Shown in pieces: positions 32,291-40,548 of a stretch of 64,000 bases of DNA. Position numbers and translations under genes: made by a program. The stretch is from positions 434,001 to 498,000 of the forward strand of contig CAVVZJ010000011.1 in the NCBI GenBank assembly GCA_963752755.1. The letters are read 5' to 3'. The stretch's first letter is position 1. Every line of letters starts with the position of its first letter. The notes below the pieces were generated by a model. That model saw nothing but the letters and a program-made list of their open reading frames with translations. It was not told the origin of the DNA and ran no database searches. Origin of the DNA: CAVVZJ01 sp963752755. GTDB taxonomy: Bacteria; Planctomycetota; Planctomycetia; Isosphaerales; Isosphaeraceae.

Positions 32291-33213
32291 TCCCGCTCGA
32301 TTCCACGACGATCCGCGATGAGTCGGACGCCGGGGTGCCTCCTGGCGATTTCTCCTATTCCGTGGCCTTCTCTCGGCACCTCGGCCTGATCAACCCCGAG
32401 GAACAGCAGCGGCTGAGGAACAGTCGGATCGCGATTGCCGGCCTGGGTGGTGTCGGTGGCATCCACTTGATCACCCTGGCCCGACTCGGCATCGGCGGCT
32501 TCCGGATCGCGGACCCGGACCGCTTCGATCTGGGCAACTTCAACCGTCAATACGGCGCCACAACCCACACGATCGGCCGCAACAAGGCCGAGGTGATGGC
32601 CGAGCAGGCCATGGCAATCAATCCTCAGCTGGACCTTCGGATCTGGCCCGAGTCGATCAGTGAGCAGAACGTCGGCGCGCTGCTCGAAGGCGTGGATGTG
32701 TTCGTGGATGGCATCGACTTCTTTGCGCTGGAGGCCCGCCGCCTTCTCTTCCGCGAAGCCCGTCGCCGCGGAGTCTGGGCGATCACCGCAGGCCCGATCG
32801 GTTTCAGTACGGCCTGGCTCGTCTTCTCGCCGACCGGGATGGATTTCGACCGCTATTTCGGCCTTCACGACGACATGGACCGGCTCGACAGCCTCGCCGC
32901 CTTCCTCGCGGGCCTGACGCCGCAGGCGACGCAACGGACCTACATGGACCTCTCCCAGGTCGAGACTCGCTCGGGCCGGGGGCCGTCGGCCGCCCTGGCC
33001 TGCCAGCTCTGCGGCGGCGTGGTCGCCGCCGAGGTTGTGAAAATCCTCCTTGGACGAAGGCCGATCCGGCCTGCGCCCTGGTATCACCAGTTCGATGCCT
33101 ACCGCCAGCAGCTCCGCCGCGGTCGTATCCTCGGCGGCGGTCGCAATCCTTGGCAACGTCGCAAGTGCCGTCATCTCCGTGCCTTCCTCGAACAAGCAGG
33201 CTGGGACCGTTGA
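32287..33213 (+). CDS. ThiF/MoeB-family E1-like adenylyltransferase
   Basis: Protein of 308 aa with ATG at 32287. The nucleotide-binding loop IAIAGLGGVGG is at residues ~48-58. The ADP-binding acidic strand FRIADPDRFDLGNFNRQY supplies the Asp and the N-x-x-R motif of E1 enzymes, and GRNKAEVMAE gives the conserved Lys. These activate a C-terminal carboxylate by adenylation. The two-CxxC zinc site of MoeB/ThiF is reduced to one CxxC (ACQLCGG), and no clear catalytic Cys loop is visible. No ubiquitin-like, JAB or MoaD gene is nearby, so the adenylated substrate may be a small acid or a peptide. Its nitroreductase neighbour recalls Rv1355c, a ThiF-nitroreductase fusion. Confidence 0.88.
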   Translation: MIPLDSTTIRDESDAGVPPGDFSYSVAFSRHLGLINPEEQQRLRNSRIAIAGLGGVGGIHLITLARLGIGGFRIADPDRFDLGNFNRQYGATTHTIGRNKAEVMAEQAMAINPQLDLRIWPESISEQNVGALLEGVDVFVDGIDFFALEARRLLFREARRRGVWAITAGPIGFSTAWLVFSPTGMDFDRYFGLHDDMDRLDSLAAFLAGLTPQATQRTYMDLSQVETRSGRGPSAALACQLCGGVVAAEVVKILLGRRPIRPAPWYHQFDAYRQQLRRGRILGGGRNPWQRRKCRHLRAFLEQAGWDR

Positions 33214-33383
33214 TCTGTGGCTCGGGCCGTGACGGTTTCCGGTCCAGTCTAGAAGTCGTCGGCCCCATGAGTGGAAGATCGGTTCTATGCTCTCAGTGTG
33301 AGCCGGAGAGTTGATCCGTCAATCAATTGGATGTCGGTCCGACACGTTCCGCCGTCCTGGCGGCCTCGGAGGGAAACCCGGGG

Positions 33384-34481
33384 ATGATTGGTCTCTATGA
33401 ACCCCTGCTGATCGCAGCGACGCGGGCCCCATCGGGCGATAATACCCAGCCCTGGCGCTTCGTCGTCGATGCCGACGCTGGTACGATCGCTGTTGAGGTG
33501 GACGGGTCGCGTGACCCGTCGCCCATGAATGCAGGCTTGCGCATGGCTCGGATCGCGGCCGGCGCGGCAATGGAGAACCTGCTCCAAGCCTCCGGTCCGC
33601 TCGGCTGGGACGCGGAGGTCATCCCAGCACCCCGATCTGCTGTGGCCGCGGTTCGACTTGTTCGGAATCCTGGTGAGGCGGCCGGTCCGCGCCGGGGTGT
33701 CCTGCCCGACCGCCTGACGAATCGCCGGCTCTACGACGGCCGGCCCATCCCCGCCCAGCGGCTCAACGAGTTGGCGGAGGCTGGGGCCCTTGAAGGAGTG
33801 CAAACGCTCTGGATCACCAAACGTGACCAGCTAGTGCGCTGGGCCAGTCTGATCGGCCGCGCCGATGCGTTGATGTTCGGCGAGCCGACCTTGCGCCGGT
33901 CCTTCCTCAAGAATGTCCGCTTCGACGCGCCGGCCGACCAGCCTGTCTCCGAGGGGCTCTCGCTTGGCTCGCTGGAGCTGACCCGTTCGGATCGTCTGGC
34001 CCTATCCTGGATGCCGAGACTCCCCGATCTCCTCTTCACGATGCTTGGCTTCGGCCGTGTCTTCGCGACGAAGGCGCGGAAACTGGTGAAGAGCTCTTCG
34101 GGACTCTGCCTGGTCGTGGCGCCCGACCGCGGCGAGTTGACGGATCTGATCGTCGGTCGCGCCATGCAACGGGCCTGGTTGGCTCTCAGTGGCCGGGGGC
34201 TGGCGGCGCAGCCGATGATGTCGCTGCCCGTGCTGGACAACGCCCTCGAACATGGGTCGTCGGCTCTGGTCGCGTCCTTGGGTCGCGGTCGCGTGGAGCC
34301 CTTGCTCTCCGAAGCGCGGGCCATGTTGCCCGGGAACGGCGGCCGACTCGCCTTCGTCCTTCGATTTGGCTACGCCGCACCGCCCAGCGGGCGGACTGGT
34401 CGCCGGCCATTGGAGGCGGTTACCGTCCCGCTCGGGCCCGAGCCCGCCACGTCGCGGGTCGAGGTTCGGATCGCCTCCTGA
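33384..34481 (+). CDS. Acg-type nitroreductase family flavoprotein
   Basis: Protein of 365 aa. ATG at 33384 (MIGLYEPLLIAATRAPSGDN) follows GGAGGG by about 10 nt. APSGDNTQPWRF (residues 15-26) is the FMN-binding signature of nitroreductases. The length, about twice that of a NfsB-type domain, fits the Acg/Rv3131-like branch with a duplicated fold and a lid, and the C-terminal half has LVVAPDRGELTDLIVGRAMQ and WLALSGRGLAAQPMMSLPVL. This branch includes proteins thought to sequester FMN and the ThiF-fused forms. Here ThiF is a separate gene 170 bp upstream. The reaction is unknown; an FMN-dependent oxidation or reduction of the cluster product is plausible. Confidence 0.87.
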   Translation: MIGLYEPLLIAATRAPSGDNTQPWRFVVDADAGTIAVEVDGSRDPSPMNAGLRMARIAAGAAMENLLQASGPLGWDAEVIPAPRSAVAAVRLVRNPGEAAGPRRGVLPDRLTNRRLYDGRPIPAQRLNELAEAGALEGVQTLWITKRDQLVRWASLIGRADALMFGEPTLRRSFLKNVRFDAPADQPVSEGLSLGSLELTRSDRLALSWMPRLPDLLFTMLGFGRVFATKARKLVKSSSGLCLVVAPDRGELTDLIVGRAMQRAWLALSGRGLAAQPMMSLPVLDNALEHGSSALVASLGRGRVEPLLSEARAMLPGNGGRLAFVLRFGYAAPPSGRTGRRPLEAVTVPLGPEPATSRVEVRIAS

Positions 34482-34513
34482 GAGGCCGGCCGACCCACCG
34501 GCCGGGAATCCTC

Positions 34514-35380
34514 ATGAACGCCTCCTACATGATCCAGCCGAGAAACCGGTTCTTCGAGGCCAATCTCGCGGCAGTCGAATCCGAGATCCGGCCGGGGAAT
34601 ACGGTCACCTTGCTCGGTGAGGTGGACCTCACCGAAATCGAGCGCCTTCGTGACCGGCCGGTCGCGGGGGTGAAGCCGTCGTACACGGCCTTCGTCGTCA
34701 AGGCGGTCGCCCTGGCCTTGAAGGAGTTCCCCTGCGCGAACCGTCGTGTCTGTCGACGGCTGTTTGCCCGGCCGCGGCTCCAGGCGTTCCACCGGTTCGA
34801 CGTCGCCGTCGCCGTCGAACGTGACATCCCCGGCGCCGAGGGGACCGCCTTCCTCGACGTCCTCCGCGATGCCGACGGTCTCTCCCTCGCCGAGATCGGC
34901 GAGGCCCTGAATGCCCTGGCCACGTGCGACGTGACCACGAATCGGCAGTGGCGGGAGTTCAGCGACGTCATCACCCGTTTCCCCATGTGGCTGGCCTCTT
35001 TTTTGATCCGTCTGCCTTGCTTCGTGCCGGGCCTCTGGGCGAAGTATCGCGGCGGTGCGGTCCTGATCAGCTCCCCGGCGAAGTATGGTGTCGATGCGGT
35101 GCTGGGAACCTGGATGCACCCGATCGGCGTCTCCTTCGGCCTGGCGAAGCCGCGGCCGGTCGTGCGGGATGGGCAAGTCGTGGCCCGGCCAACGTTCACT
35201 CTGACCCTCAACTTCGACCGCCGCGTGATGGCCGGCGCCCCGGCGGCCCGCGTCTTCAAGCGGATCGTGGATCTCCTCGAACGCGCGGAATCCGAGATGG
35301 CCCCGTATCTCCCCACGTCGCCCGAGGAACCGGTGCCCGTCGCTCCTCGGACGCGGGAGTCGCTTGCCGCGGAGGTCTGA
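34514..35380 (+). CDS. E2/CAT-like acyltransferase domain protein with substituted active site
   Basis: Protein of 288 aa with ATG at 34514. It matches the catalytic domain of 2-oxoacid dehydrogenase E2 / chloramphenicol acetyltransferase: SYTAFVVKAVALALKEFPCA, FDVAVAVERDIPG, GGAVLISSPAKYGVDAVLG and FTLTLNFDRRVMAGAPAARV. There is no lipoyl or subunit-binding domain. At the family's catalytic motif DHRVVDG this protein has DRRVMAG, so the general-base His is Arg and the Asp is Ala. It is therefore either inactive as a CAT-type enzyme or works differently, for example as a condensation-like or structural subunit. It lies 32 bp after the nitroreductase and its stop is adjacent to the glycosyltransferase start. 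Confidence 0.85.
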   Translation: MNASYMIQPRNRFFEANLAAVESEIRPGNTVTLLGEVDLTEIERLRDRPVAGVKPSYTAFVVKAVALALKEFPCANRRVCRRLFARPRLQAFHRFDVAVAVERDIPGAEGTAFLDVLRDADGLSLAEIGEALNALATCDVTTNRQWREFSDVITRFPMWLASFLIRLPCFVPGLWAKYRGGAVLISSPAKYGVDAVLGTWMHPIGVSFGLAKPRPVVRDGQVVARPTFTLTLNFDRRVMAGAPAARVFKRIVDLLERAESEMAPYLPTSPEEPVPVAPRTRESLAAEV

Positions 35381-35381
35381 C

Positions 35382-36603
35382 GTGGAGTCGAACGGCTCGG
35401 GTTTGCCCCGTCGTCGTCGGGTCCTCTTCGTCGCCGAGGCGGTGACGCTGGCCCACGTCGCACGGCCGGTCGCCCTGGCGCGAGGGCTCGACCCGTCGCG
35501 ATTCGAGCCGATCCTCGCGACTGCTCCCCGCTTCATGGATCTCTGGCGTGACCTCCCCTGCTCCTTCCGGACCATCGACTCGGTCCACCCGAGCCGCTTC
35601 CGCGACGCTCTGGACCGTGGCCAGCCCCTCTACGACACTGCGACGCTCCGCTCATACGTCAAGGAGGATCTGGCGGTCATCGAGGCCCTCAAGCCCGATG
35701 TTGTCGTCGGCGATTTCCGGATCTCGCTGGCCGTCAGCGCGGGTGGCGGGAGTGCCGTACCTGGCGATCGCCAACGCCTACTGGAGCCCGTATTCACATT
35801 CTCGGTTTCCGATGCCCGAGTTGCCGGTGAGCCGACGACTCGGCGTGCCATTGGCACGGGCGGTTTTTCCAATAGCAAGGCCGTTGGCGTTTGCCTGTCA
35901 TTCCTTGCCCTTGAATCGGGTCCGTCGGGAGTACGGCCAGAAGCCCCTCGGTCTCGACCTCCGGCGCATCTACACCGAGGCCGATCGGACACTCTACGCC
36001 GACGTCCCTGACCTCGTCCCAACCGCAAACCTCCCGCCACATCACCACTATCTCGGACCGGTCCGCTGGTCACCGGCCGTCGCGTTGCCCGCATGGTGGT
36101 CGGACCTGCCGGAAGACCGCCCGATCGTTTATGTGACGATGGGCAGCTCGGGACGCGCCGGTCTCCTGCCCGCGATCCTCGAAGCTCTGGCGGGCTTGCC
36201 GGTGTCGGTGATCGCATCCACCGTGCAGCCGGAGCCCGCGGGACGCTTTCCGAGGAACGTCTGGCACGCCCCCTTTCTGCCAGGTCGCGAGGCCGCGGCG
36301 CGGTCGCGACTGGTGATCTGTAACGGGGGGAGTCCGACGGCCCATCAGGCACTCGATGTCGGCGTGCCGGTGCTGGGGATCGCGGGCAACATGGATCAGC
36401 ATCTCAACATGGAGGCGATCCGGCGACTCGGTGCTGGCGTTCTGATCCGGACCGAGCAGGCCTGGCCGAATCGCATCCAGGCCGCCGTGGAGCGAATGCT
36501 TCGCGACCCGTCTTATGCGGTGAGTGCCAGCCGCCTGGCGGAGGTGTTCCGGTCGTATGACGCGGTGGCGACGCTGGAGGCGGTCCTTGCGGAGTTCGTC
36601 TGA
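35382..36603 (+). CDS. MGT/UGT-type glycosyltransferase (GT1), one frameshift
   Basis: The start is GTG at 35382, with GGAGG 7 nt upstream inside the end of the previous gene. The first frame covers RRVLFVAEAVTLAHVARPVA and LKPDVVVGDFRISLAV. Near 35743 one apparently extra base moves the reading to the next frame (SARVAGVPYLAIANAYWSPY), which continues to 36603. Repaired length is ~406 aa. The C-terminal donor-binding domain is clear: YVTMGSSGRAGLLP, then ICNGGSPTAHQALDVGVPVL and GIAGNMDQHLNMEAIRR. It should transfer a sugar from a nucleotide donor to a small lipophilic acceptor. As part of the FeeM-ThiF-nitroreductase cluster it may decorate the product. Confidence 0.87.
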
Positions 36604-36746
36604 CGACTGAGGCCGGGAATCGCCGGAGGACGTTTTGTGCCGGGACGGGTGATCGCTTAGGATAAGGTCGGCCCGGCGAAGGGTCGTTGCGAATGTTCTG
36701 AGTGCCGCCCCGAGGGGCGGGTAGACTCCCTGGCGGAGGTTTGCGC

Positions 36747-37721
36747 GTGCGAGTCTTGATGACGGGCGGCTACGGCTGCATCGGGTCCTGGATCGCCAAG
36801 CGACTGGTGGAGAGCGGCCAGGAGGTCTGGGTCTTCGACCTGGCCGAGGACACGCACCGGCTCGACCTGCTGCTCGACGCCGAGGGCCGCTCGAAGGTCC
36901 ACTTCGAGCCGGGCGACGTGGCCGAGCCGGACCAGGTTCGTGACGCGGCCAAGCGGGTGCAGGCGACCCACCTGCTCCACCTGGCTGGCCTCCAGGTGCC
37001 GACCTGCCGCGCCAACCCGATCCTGGGGGCGCGGGTCAATGTGATCGGCACTCTCGGTGTCTTCGAGGCGGCCCTGTCCTTGCGGGACCAGATCGAGCGG
37101 GTTGTCTTCGCCAGTTCGGCGGCCGTTCATGGTCCAGCGGGTCCCGAGGTCGCCGGGCCGGTTGGCGACGAGGTTCGCCTGGCTCCCTTGACGCACTATG
37201 GAGCTTTCAAGGTCTGCAACGAGCTGAACGCCCACGTGTACTGGCTGGAGCACAAGATCCCGAGCCTCGGCCTGCGGCCCTGGACCGTCTATGGCGTCGG
37301 CCGGGACTTCGGGGTCACTAGCGAGCCGACCCGTGCGATCAAGGCCGTTGCCGCCGGTCGGTCGTACCGGATCAGCTATGGCGGACTTCAGGATCTCCAG
37401 TACGTCGGCGACGTGGCCGCGACCTTCCACCGGGCATTGACCGCTCCCTTCTCGGGGGCCGAGTCGTTCAACATCCGGGGGGCTGTCGTCCCGATCGAGA
37501 CGTTTCTGGCCAAGCTCATCAAGGTCGCCCCCCAGGCCGCTGAACTCGTTTCCCACGGCGACCGACAACTCCCCATTGCCCCCGACCTCGACGACTCGCG
37601 GCTCGTCGAGCGGCTGGGGGAAGTGCCGAGGACGTCGCTGGAGGATGGAATCCGGGAGACTTATGAAAGGTTCGCCACCCTCAAGGAGCAGGGGAGACTG
37701 GATCTGAGCGACCTGGAGTGA
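36747..37721 (+). CDS. NAD-dependent epimerase/dehydratase (extended SDR)
   Basis: Protein of 324 aa. GTG at 36747 has GGAGG 7 nt upstream and begins (M)RVLMTGGYGCIGSWIAKRL, the Rossmann GxxGxxG motif. FDLAED marks the end of strand 2, with an acidic residue favouring NAD. The catalytic Ser region is FASSAAVHGPAG and the YxxxK motif is HYGAFK. The substrate domain includes LQDLQYVGDVAATFHRAL. It probably epimerises or dehydrates a nucleotide sugar or reduces a related carbonyl. It follows the glycosyltransferase by 143 bp, so it may supply its donor sugar; this link is inferred from position. Confidence 0.9.
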   Translation: MRVLMTGGYGCIGSWIAKRLVESGQEVWVFDLAEDTHRLDLLLDAEGRSKVHFEPGDVAEPDQVRDAAKRVQATHLLHLAGLQVPTCRANPILGARVNVIGTLGVFEAALSLRDQIERVVFASSAAVHGPAGPEVAGPVGDEVRLAPLTHYGAFKVCNELNAHVYWLEHKIPSLGLRPWTVYGVGRDFGVTSEPTRAIKAVAAGRSYRISYGGLQDLQYVGDVAATFHRALTAPFSGAESFNIRGAVVPIETFLAKLIKVAPQAAELVSHGDRQLPIAPDLDDSRLVERLGEVPRTSLEDGIRETYERFATLKEQGRLDLSDLE

Positions 37722-37754
37722 GGCGTGGGATGGGGTTCCAGATTCACCACGAGG

Positions 37755-37820
37755 CCACAAAGATCGCCAAGGTTGCATAAGAGAGTTCCTCTGTTTGTGC
37801 GATCTTGGCGTTCTTTGTGG
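37755..37820. repeat. Imperfect hairpin, 17-nt arms
   Basis: CCACAAAGATCGCCAAG (37755-37771) pairs with CTTGGCGTTCTTTGTGG (37804-37820), 16/17 complementary with a 32-nt loop. It is located after the epimerase stop and may serve as a bidirectional terminator or be a dispersed repeat. Confidence 0.75.
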
Positions 37821-37863
37821 AATTGTAATCGTTCAGCCGAATCCGGTGATGGTCCCAAGTGTC

Positions 37864-37939
37864 GGGTGCGTCAAGTCTTCGACGATGCACCGATCCTCCG
37901 AGAGTCGGAATGGTGCGTCGTCGAAGACGCGACGCACCC
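37864..37939. repeat. Imperfect hairpin, 28-nt arms (GGTGCGTC family)
   Basis: Arms at 37864-37891 and 37912-37939 are complementary at 25 of 28 positions with a 20-nt loop. The core is GTCTTCGACGATGCACC. It lies in the same convergent gap as the hairpin at 37755. Confidence 0.85.
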
Positions 37940-38017
37940 TACGATTGCGGCAGTCCGTCCTGCGATCGGCTGAATGGTTACGTGGAATTGTGGTGTGGCC
38001 CCTTCTCGTTCGCTTCC

Positions 38018-39163
38018 TTAACGCCCTGCGTTCGGAGCGGCCGTTCCGGCCTTCGGAGCAGCCCCTGCGGGGGTGGGTGGGATGTCGGGGGGAATGAGCT
38101 TGAAGAGGTCGGCCGGCATGGGCTGGGTCTTGATCTGGCCGGCCTTCTCGGCCCGGGCACGTTCGGCGTCCACGATCTGGTTCTGAAGCTCGGCGGCGTA
38201 CTGGTTCAGGACCGCGTCCTTGTACTGGGCGAGGAACTGGGCCGGGTCGAGCTTCGGCCCTTCCTTGACGTCGGTGATCTGGATCAGGTGCAGGCCGTAC
38301 TCGGTCTCGATCGGGCCGATGAGCGCGCCTTTCTTGTCCTTGTTGGCGAACGCGGCGGCGGCGAACTCCTCGATGAACTGGCCCTTGCGGGGGAAGTAGC
38401 CCACGTCACCGCCCTTCTTGGCCGCGACGTTGCCATCGTCCTCGGAGTACTTGTTGGCCGCGTCGGAGAAGCTGATCTTGCCGGAGGCGATCTCCTGCTT
38501 GATCGCGTCGATCTTCTGTCGGGCCTTGGTCTTCGCCTCGGCGCTGGAGTCGGAATCAAGTTTCACCAGGATGTGGCTGGCGCGGACCTGGGTGTTGCGG
38601 AAAACATCCTCGTTATCCTGCAGATACTTCTTCAGGACCTCGTCGGTGGCCCGGTCGGTGACATACTTCTTCCACTGGATCGAGCGGGCGATCCGGCGCT
38701 GAAATTCTTCGAGGGTGGTGTTTGTCTCGGAGAGGACATCCTCCAGGCTGGTCCCCTGATCCTGGAGTTCCTTGCGATACTGGCTGACGACGTTCTGGAT
38801 TTCCTGGGCCGGGGTCGGGACGTTGGCCCGCCTGAGGAACTGCTCGAGGAGCTTGGTGTTGACCAGCAGTTCGAGGGCGGCCTCGTAGGCGCGTTGCTCG
38901 CCGCTGGGGGGGATCTGGAACTCGCCGAGGAGGTTGACCAGCTCCCGCTTGGTGATCGGCTCGCCGTTGACCGTGGCGACGGCGTCGTTGAGCCGCGGGT
39001 CGTCGGGTCTCTTGACCCTCGGCTGGGTCGGGGTGGGAGCGCCGGCGGTGGGCGGACGTTGCGGGGGAATGCCGGCGGCGGGCCGGGTCTGCTGAGCATG
39101 GGCGGCCAGAGTCAGAGCGGCCGCAACCACTGCAGCCAGGCCGAGTCGGGCGAAGCGTCGCAT
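38018..39163 (-). CDS. Secreted parvulin-type peptidyl-prolyl isomerase (SurA/PpiC-like)
   Basis: Protein of 381 aa. ATG at 39163 (MRRFARLGLAAVVAAALTLA) opens a signal peptide cleaved near AHAQ; a GGGAG site is ~9 nt upstream. A Pro-rich linker is followed by a SurA-like helical chaperone region (VATVNGEPITKRELVNLL to RRIARSIQWKKYVTDRATDE). The parvulin domain then reads QVRASHILVKLDSDSSAEAK, SDAANKYSEDDGNVAAKKGG, DVGYFPRKGQFIEEF and TEYGLHLIQITDVKEG. It should help fold exported proteins in the periplasm. The C-terminal ~40 residues are Pro/Ala-rich. The protein is complete with no frameshift. Confidence 0.93.
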   Translation of the reverse strand: MRRFARLGLAAVVAAALTLAAHAQQTRPAAGIPPQRPPTAGAPTPTQPRVKRPDDPRLNDAVATVNGEPITKRELVNLLGEFQIPPSGEQRAYEAALELLVNTKLLEQFLRRANVPTPAQEIQNVVSQYRKELQDQGTSLEDVLSETNTTLEEFQRRIARSIQWKKYVTDRATDEVLKKYLQDNEDVFRNTQVRASHILVKLDSDSSAEAKTKARQKIDAIKQEIASGKISFSDAANKYSEDDGNVAAKKGGDVGYFPRKGQFIEEFAAAAFANKDKKGALIGPIETEYGLHLIQITDVKEGPKLDPAQFLAQYKDAVLNQYAAELQNQIVDAERARAEKAGQIKTQPMPADLFKLIPPDIPPTPAGAAPKAGTAAPNAGR

Positions 39164-39314
39164 CGGAGACGTCTCCCTACGTGTCGGATCAAAGGAGGAT
39201 GTGGGAGGCGGGACCCTTGTCCCTGGTTCCCCGCCGATTCCGGTCGGTCGGGACGACCGGCTCATTGAGGGATTATACGGATTGCGGCGATTTTGAAACC
39301 GTCAATCGGCCGGC

Positions 39315-40073
39315 TCAACCGTCTCTCCGCAAGGGCGGTAAGGGAGAGCCGTCCGTCGCCGGGGTCGAGAGCGGCCAGAACGTCTCCAGTGGGGGGAGCG
39401 GCGGCTCGGGGACGCGCTCCGAGAGGGTCGCCACGAACGAGCCCGCGGGCCAGGTATCGATGATCTGGCGAACCAGCAGGAAGAGGATTGCGTAGATCGC
39501 CAGGGTTGAGCCCGCCGAAGGTGCCCAGAACTTCAAGGCCGTGCCGAAAGATCGCTTCACCCGGTTGTCCGACAGATCGACGCTGCAAACCTCGTCCAGC
39601 ACGAGGTGGGACAGGAACCCGAGCATCACCGCACCGGCCATCCAGACGCGGATCGCATGGTACGGTGACGGGTAGTAGAGGTACGTCAAGGCTCCCCAGA
39701 CCGCGCAGGTTGGCAGGCTGTGGCTGATCCCCCGATGCACCATCAGTCGCGTGAGGACTTGCCGAAGGCCATAGCGGACAAAGAAATAGGCCAGTACGAC
39801 CGACCACAGGTGCATCTCGAACGGCAAGTCGGGAAAGTGCCTCCCCAGGCGGTGCCAGACGGCTAGGCCCGTCAAGACGCCGAGTGTGCCAGTCAACCCC
39901 TTCAGCTCGACCCCGATGGGATGGTCCAGGTCGGGCAGGATGCCACTAATCGTCGCCAGCAAAGCAGCGACCGAGCCGTAAAGCCAGTGCAGGCCCGCCA
40001 AGACGTGCGCCGCCCAGGCGAGCAAGGCACCAGTCAGACCGGAGGTGGTGAGATGCTGTCGGTAGTTGCCCAA
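39315..40073 (-). CDS. YdjM-like membrane-bound metal-dependent hydrolase (DUF457)
   Basis: Protein of 252 aa starting with TTG at 40073, preceded by a GAGG site; no in-frame ATG gives a better N-terminus. Family motifs are present: N-terminal GNYRQHLTTSGLTGALLAW, SGILPDLDHPIG, MVHRGISHSLPTC and GFLSHLVLDEVC, the conserved His/Asp residues thought to bind metal. Four to five hydrophobic segments place it in the membrane. Relatives include YdjM, a LexA-regulated inner-membrane protein, but no LexA box is evident here. The physiological substrate is unknown. Confidence 0.85.
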   Translation of the reverse strand: MGNYRQHLTTSGLTGALLAWAAHVLAGLHWLYGSVAALLATISGILPDLDHPIGVELKGLTGTLGVLTGLAVWHRLGRHFPDLPFEMHLWSVVLAYFFVRYGLRQVLTRLMVHRGISHSLPTCAVWGALTYLYYPSPYHAIRVWMAGAVMLGFLSHLVLDEVCSVDLSDNRVKRSFGTALKFWAPSAGSTLAIYAILFLLVRQIIDTWPAGSFVATLSERVPEPPLPPLETFWPLSTPATDGSPLPPLRRDG

Positions 40074-40548
40074 GTCGCCTCGGTCGTTGCGGGTGGCAGG
40101 ACGGCCGGAATTCTATTCTGAAGAGGGAGAAGTACCGAACTGGCCGCACCTGTCAAGGTCGAGTTGGCCCGGGACGGACTGGTCCAGGTCGCCGTTTGCG
40201 ACGCGATCGGGCGCCTTCGCGACGTCTTGCGGACGCCTCCGGGATGGTCGGGAGACGCCAGGGGGACGCTCCAAAGCCTGTCGGGGTCGGTTCCATAAGT
40301 CCTTGAAATTTTAGGATCTTTTGGGGCTTGTCGTTACATTTTGAAGTTCGTTCGGCGCCTGGGGACGCGTGGGACGGTGCGCGCCTCGCCAACCTTCGCT
40401 TGATCCGGATTGAGACAGAACCTGGGCGTGGCGATCTGTCCACGGCGCCGAACGCGAACGTGAACGACCAGACTGATTATCCGAATCCCGGGCCACAATT
40501 ATCACACGATTTCGAAGTTTCTCCCGGACGGGTGGCCGCCGGACGTCC
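40074..40548. other. Intergenic region upstream of the YdjM-like gene
   Basis: No supported gene. It should contain the YdjM-like promoter. A short AT-rich patch lies near 40300-40350. I see no strong hairpin. Confidence 0.4.

Noticed and set aside
31162..33195. 677-codon minus-strand frame
   Set aside because: It spans the opposite strand of two well-supported genes and their spacer, and has no recognisable domain.
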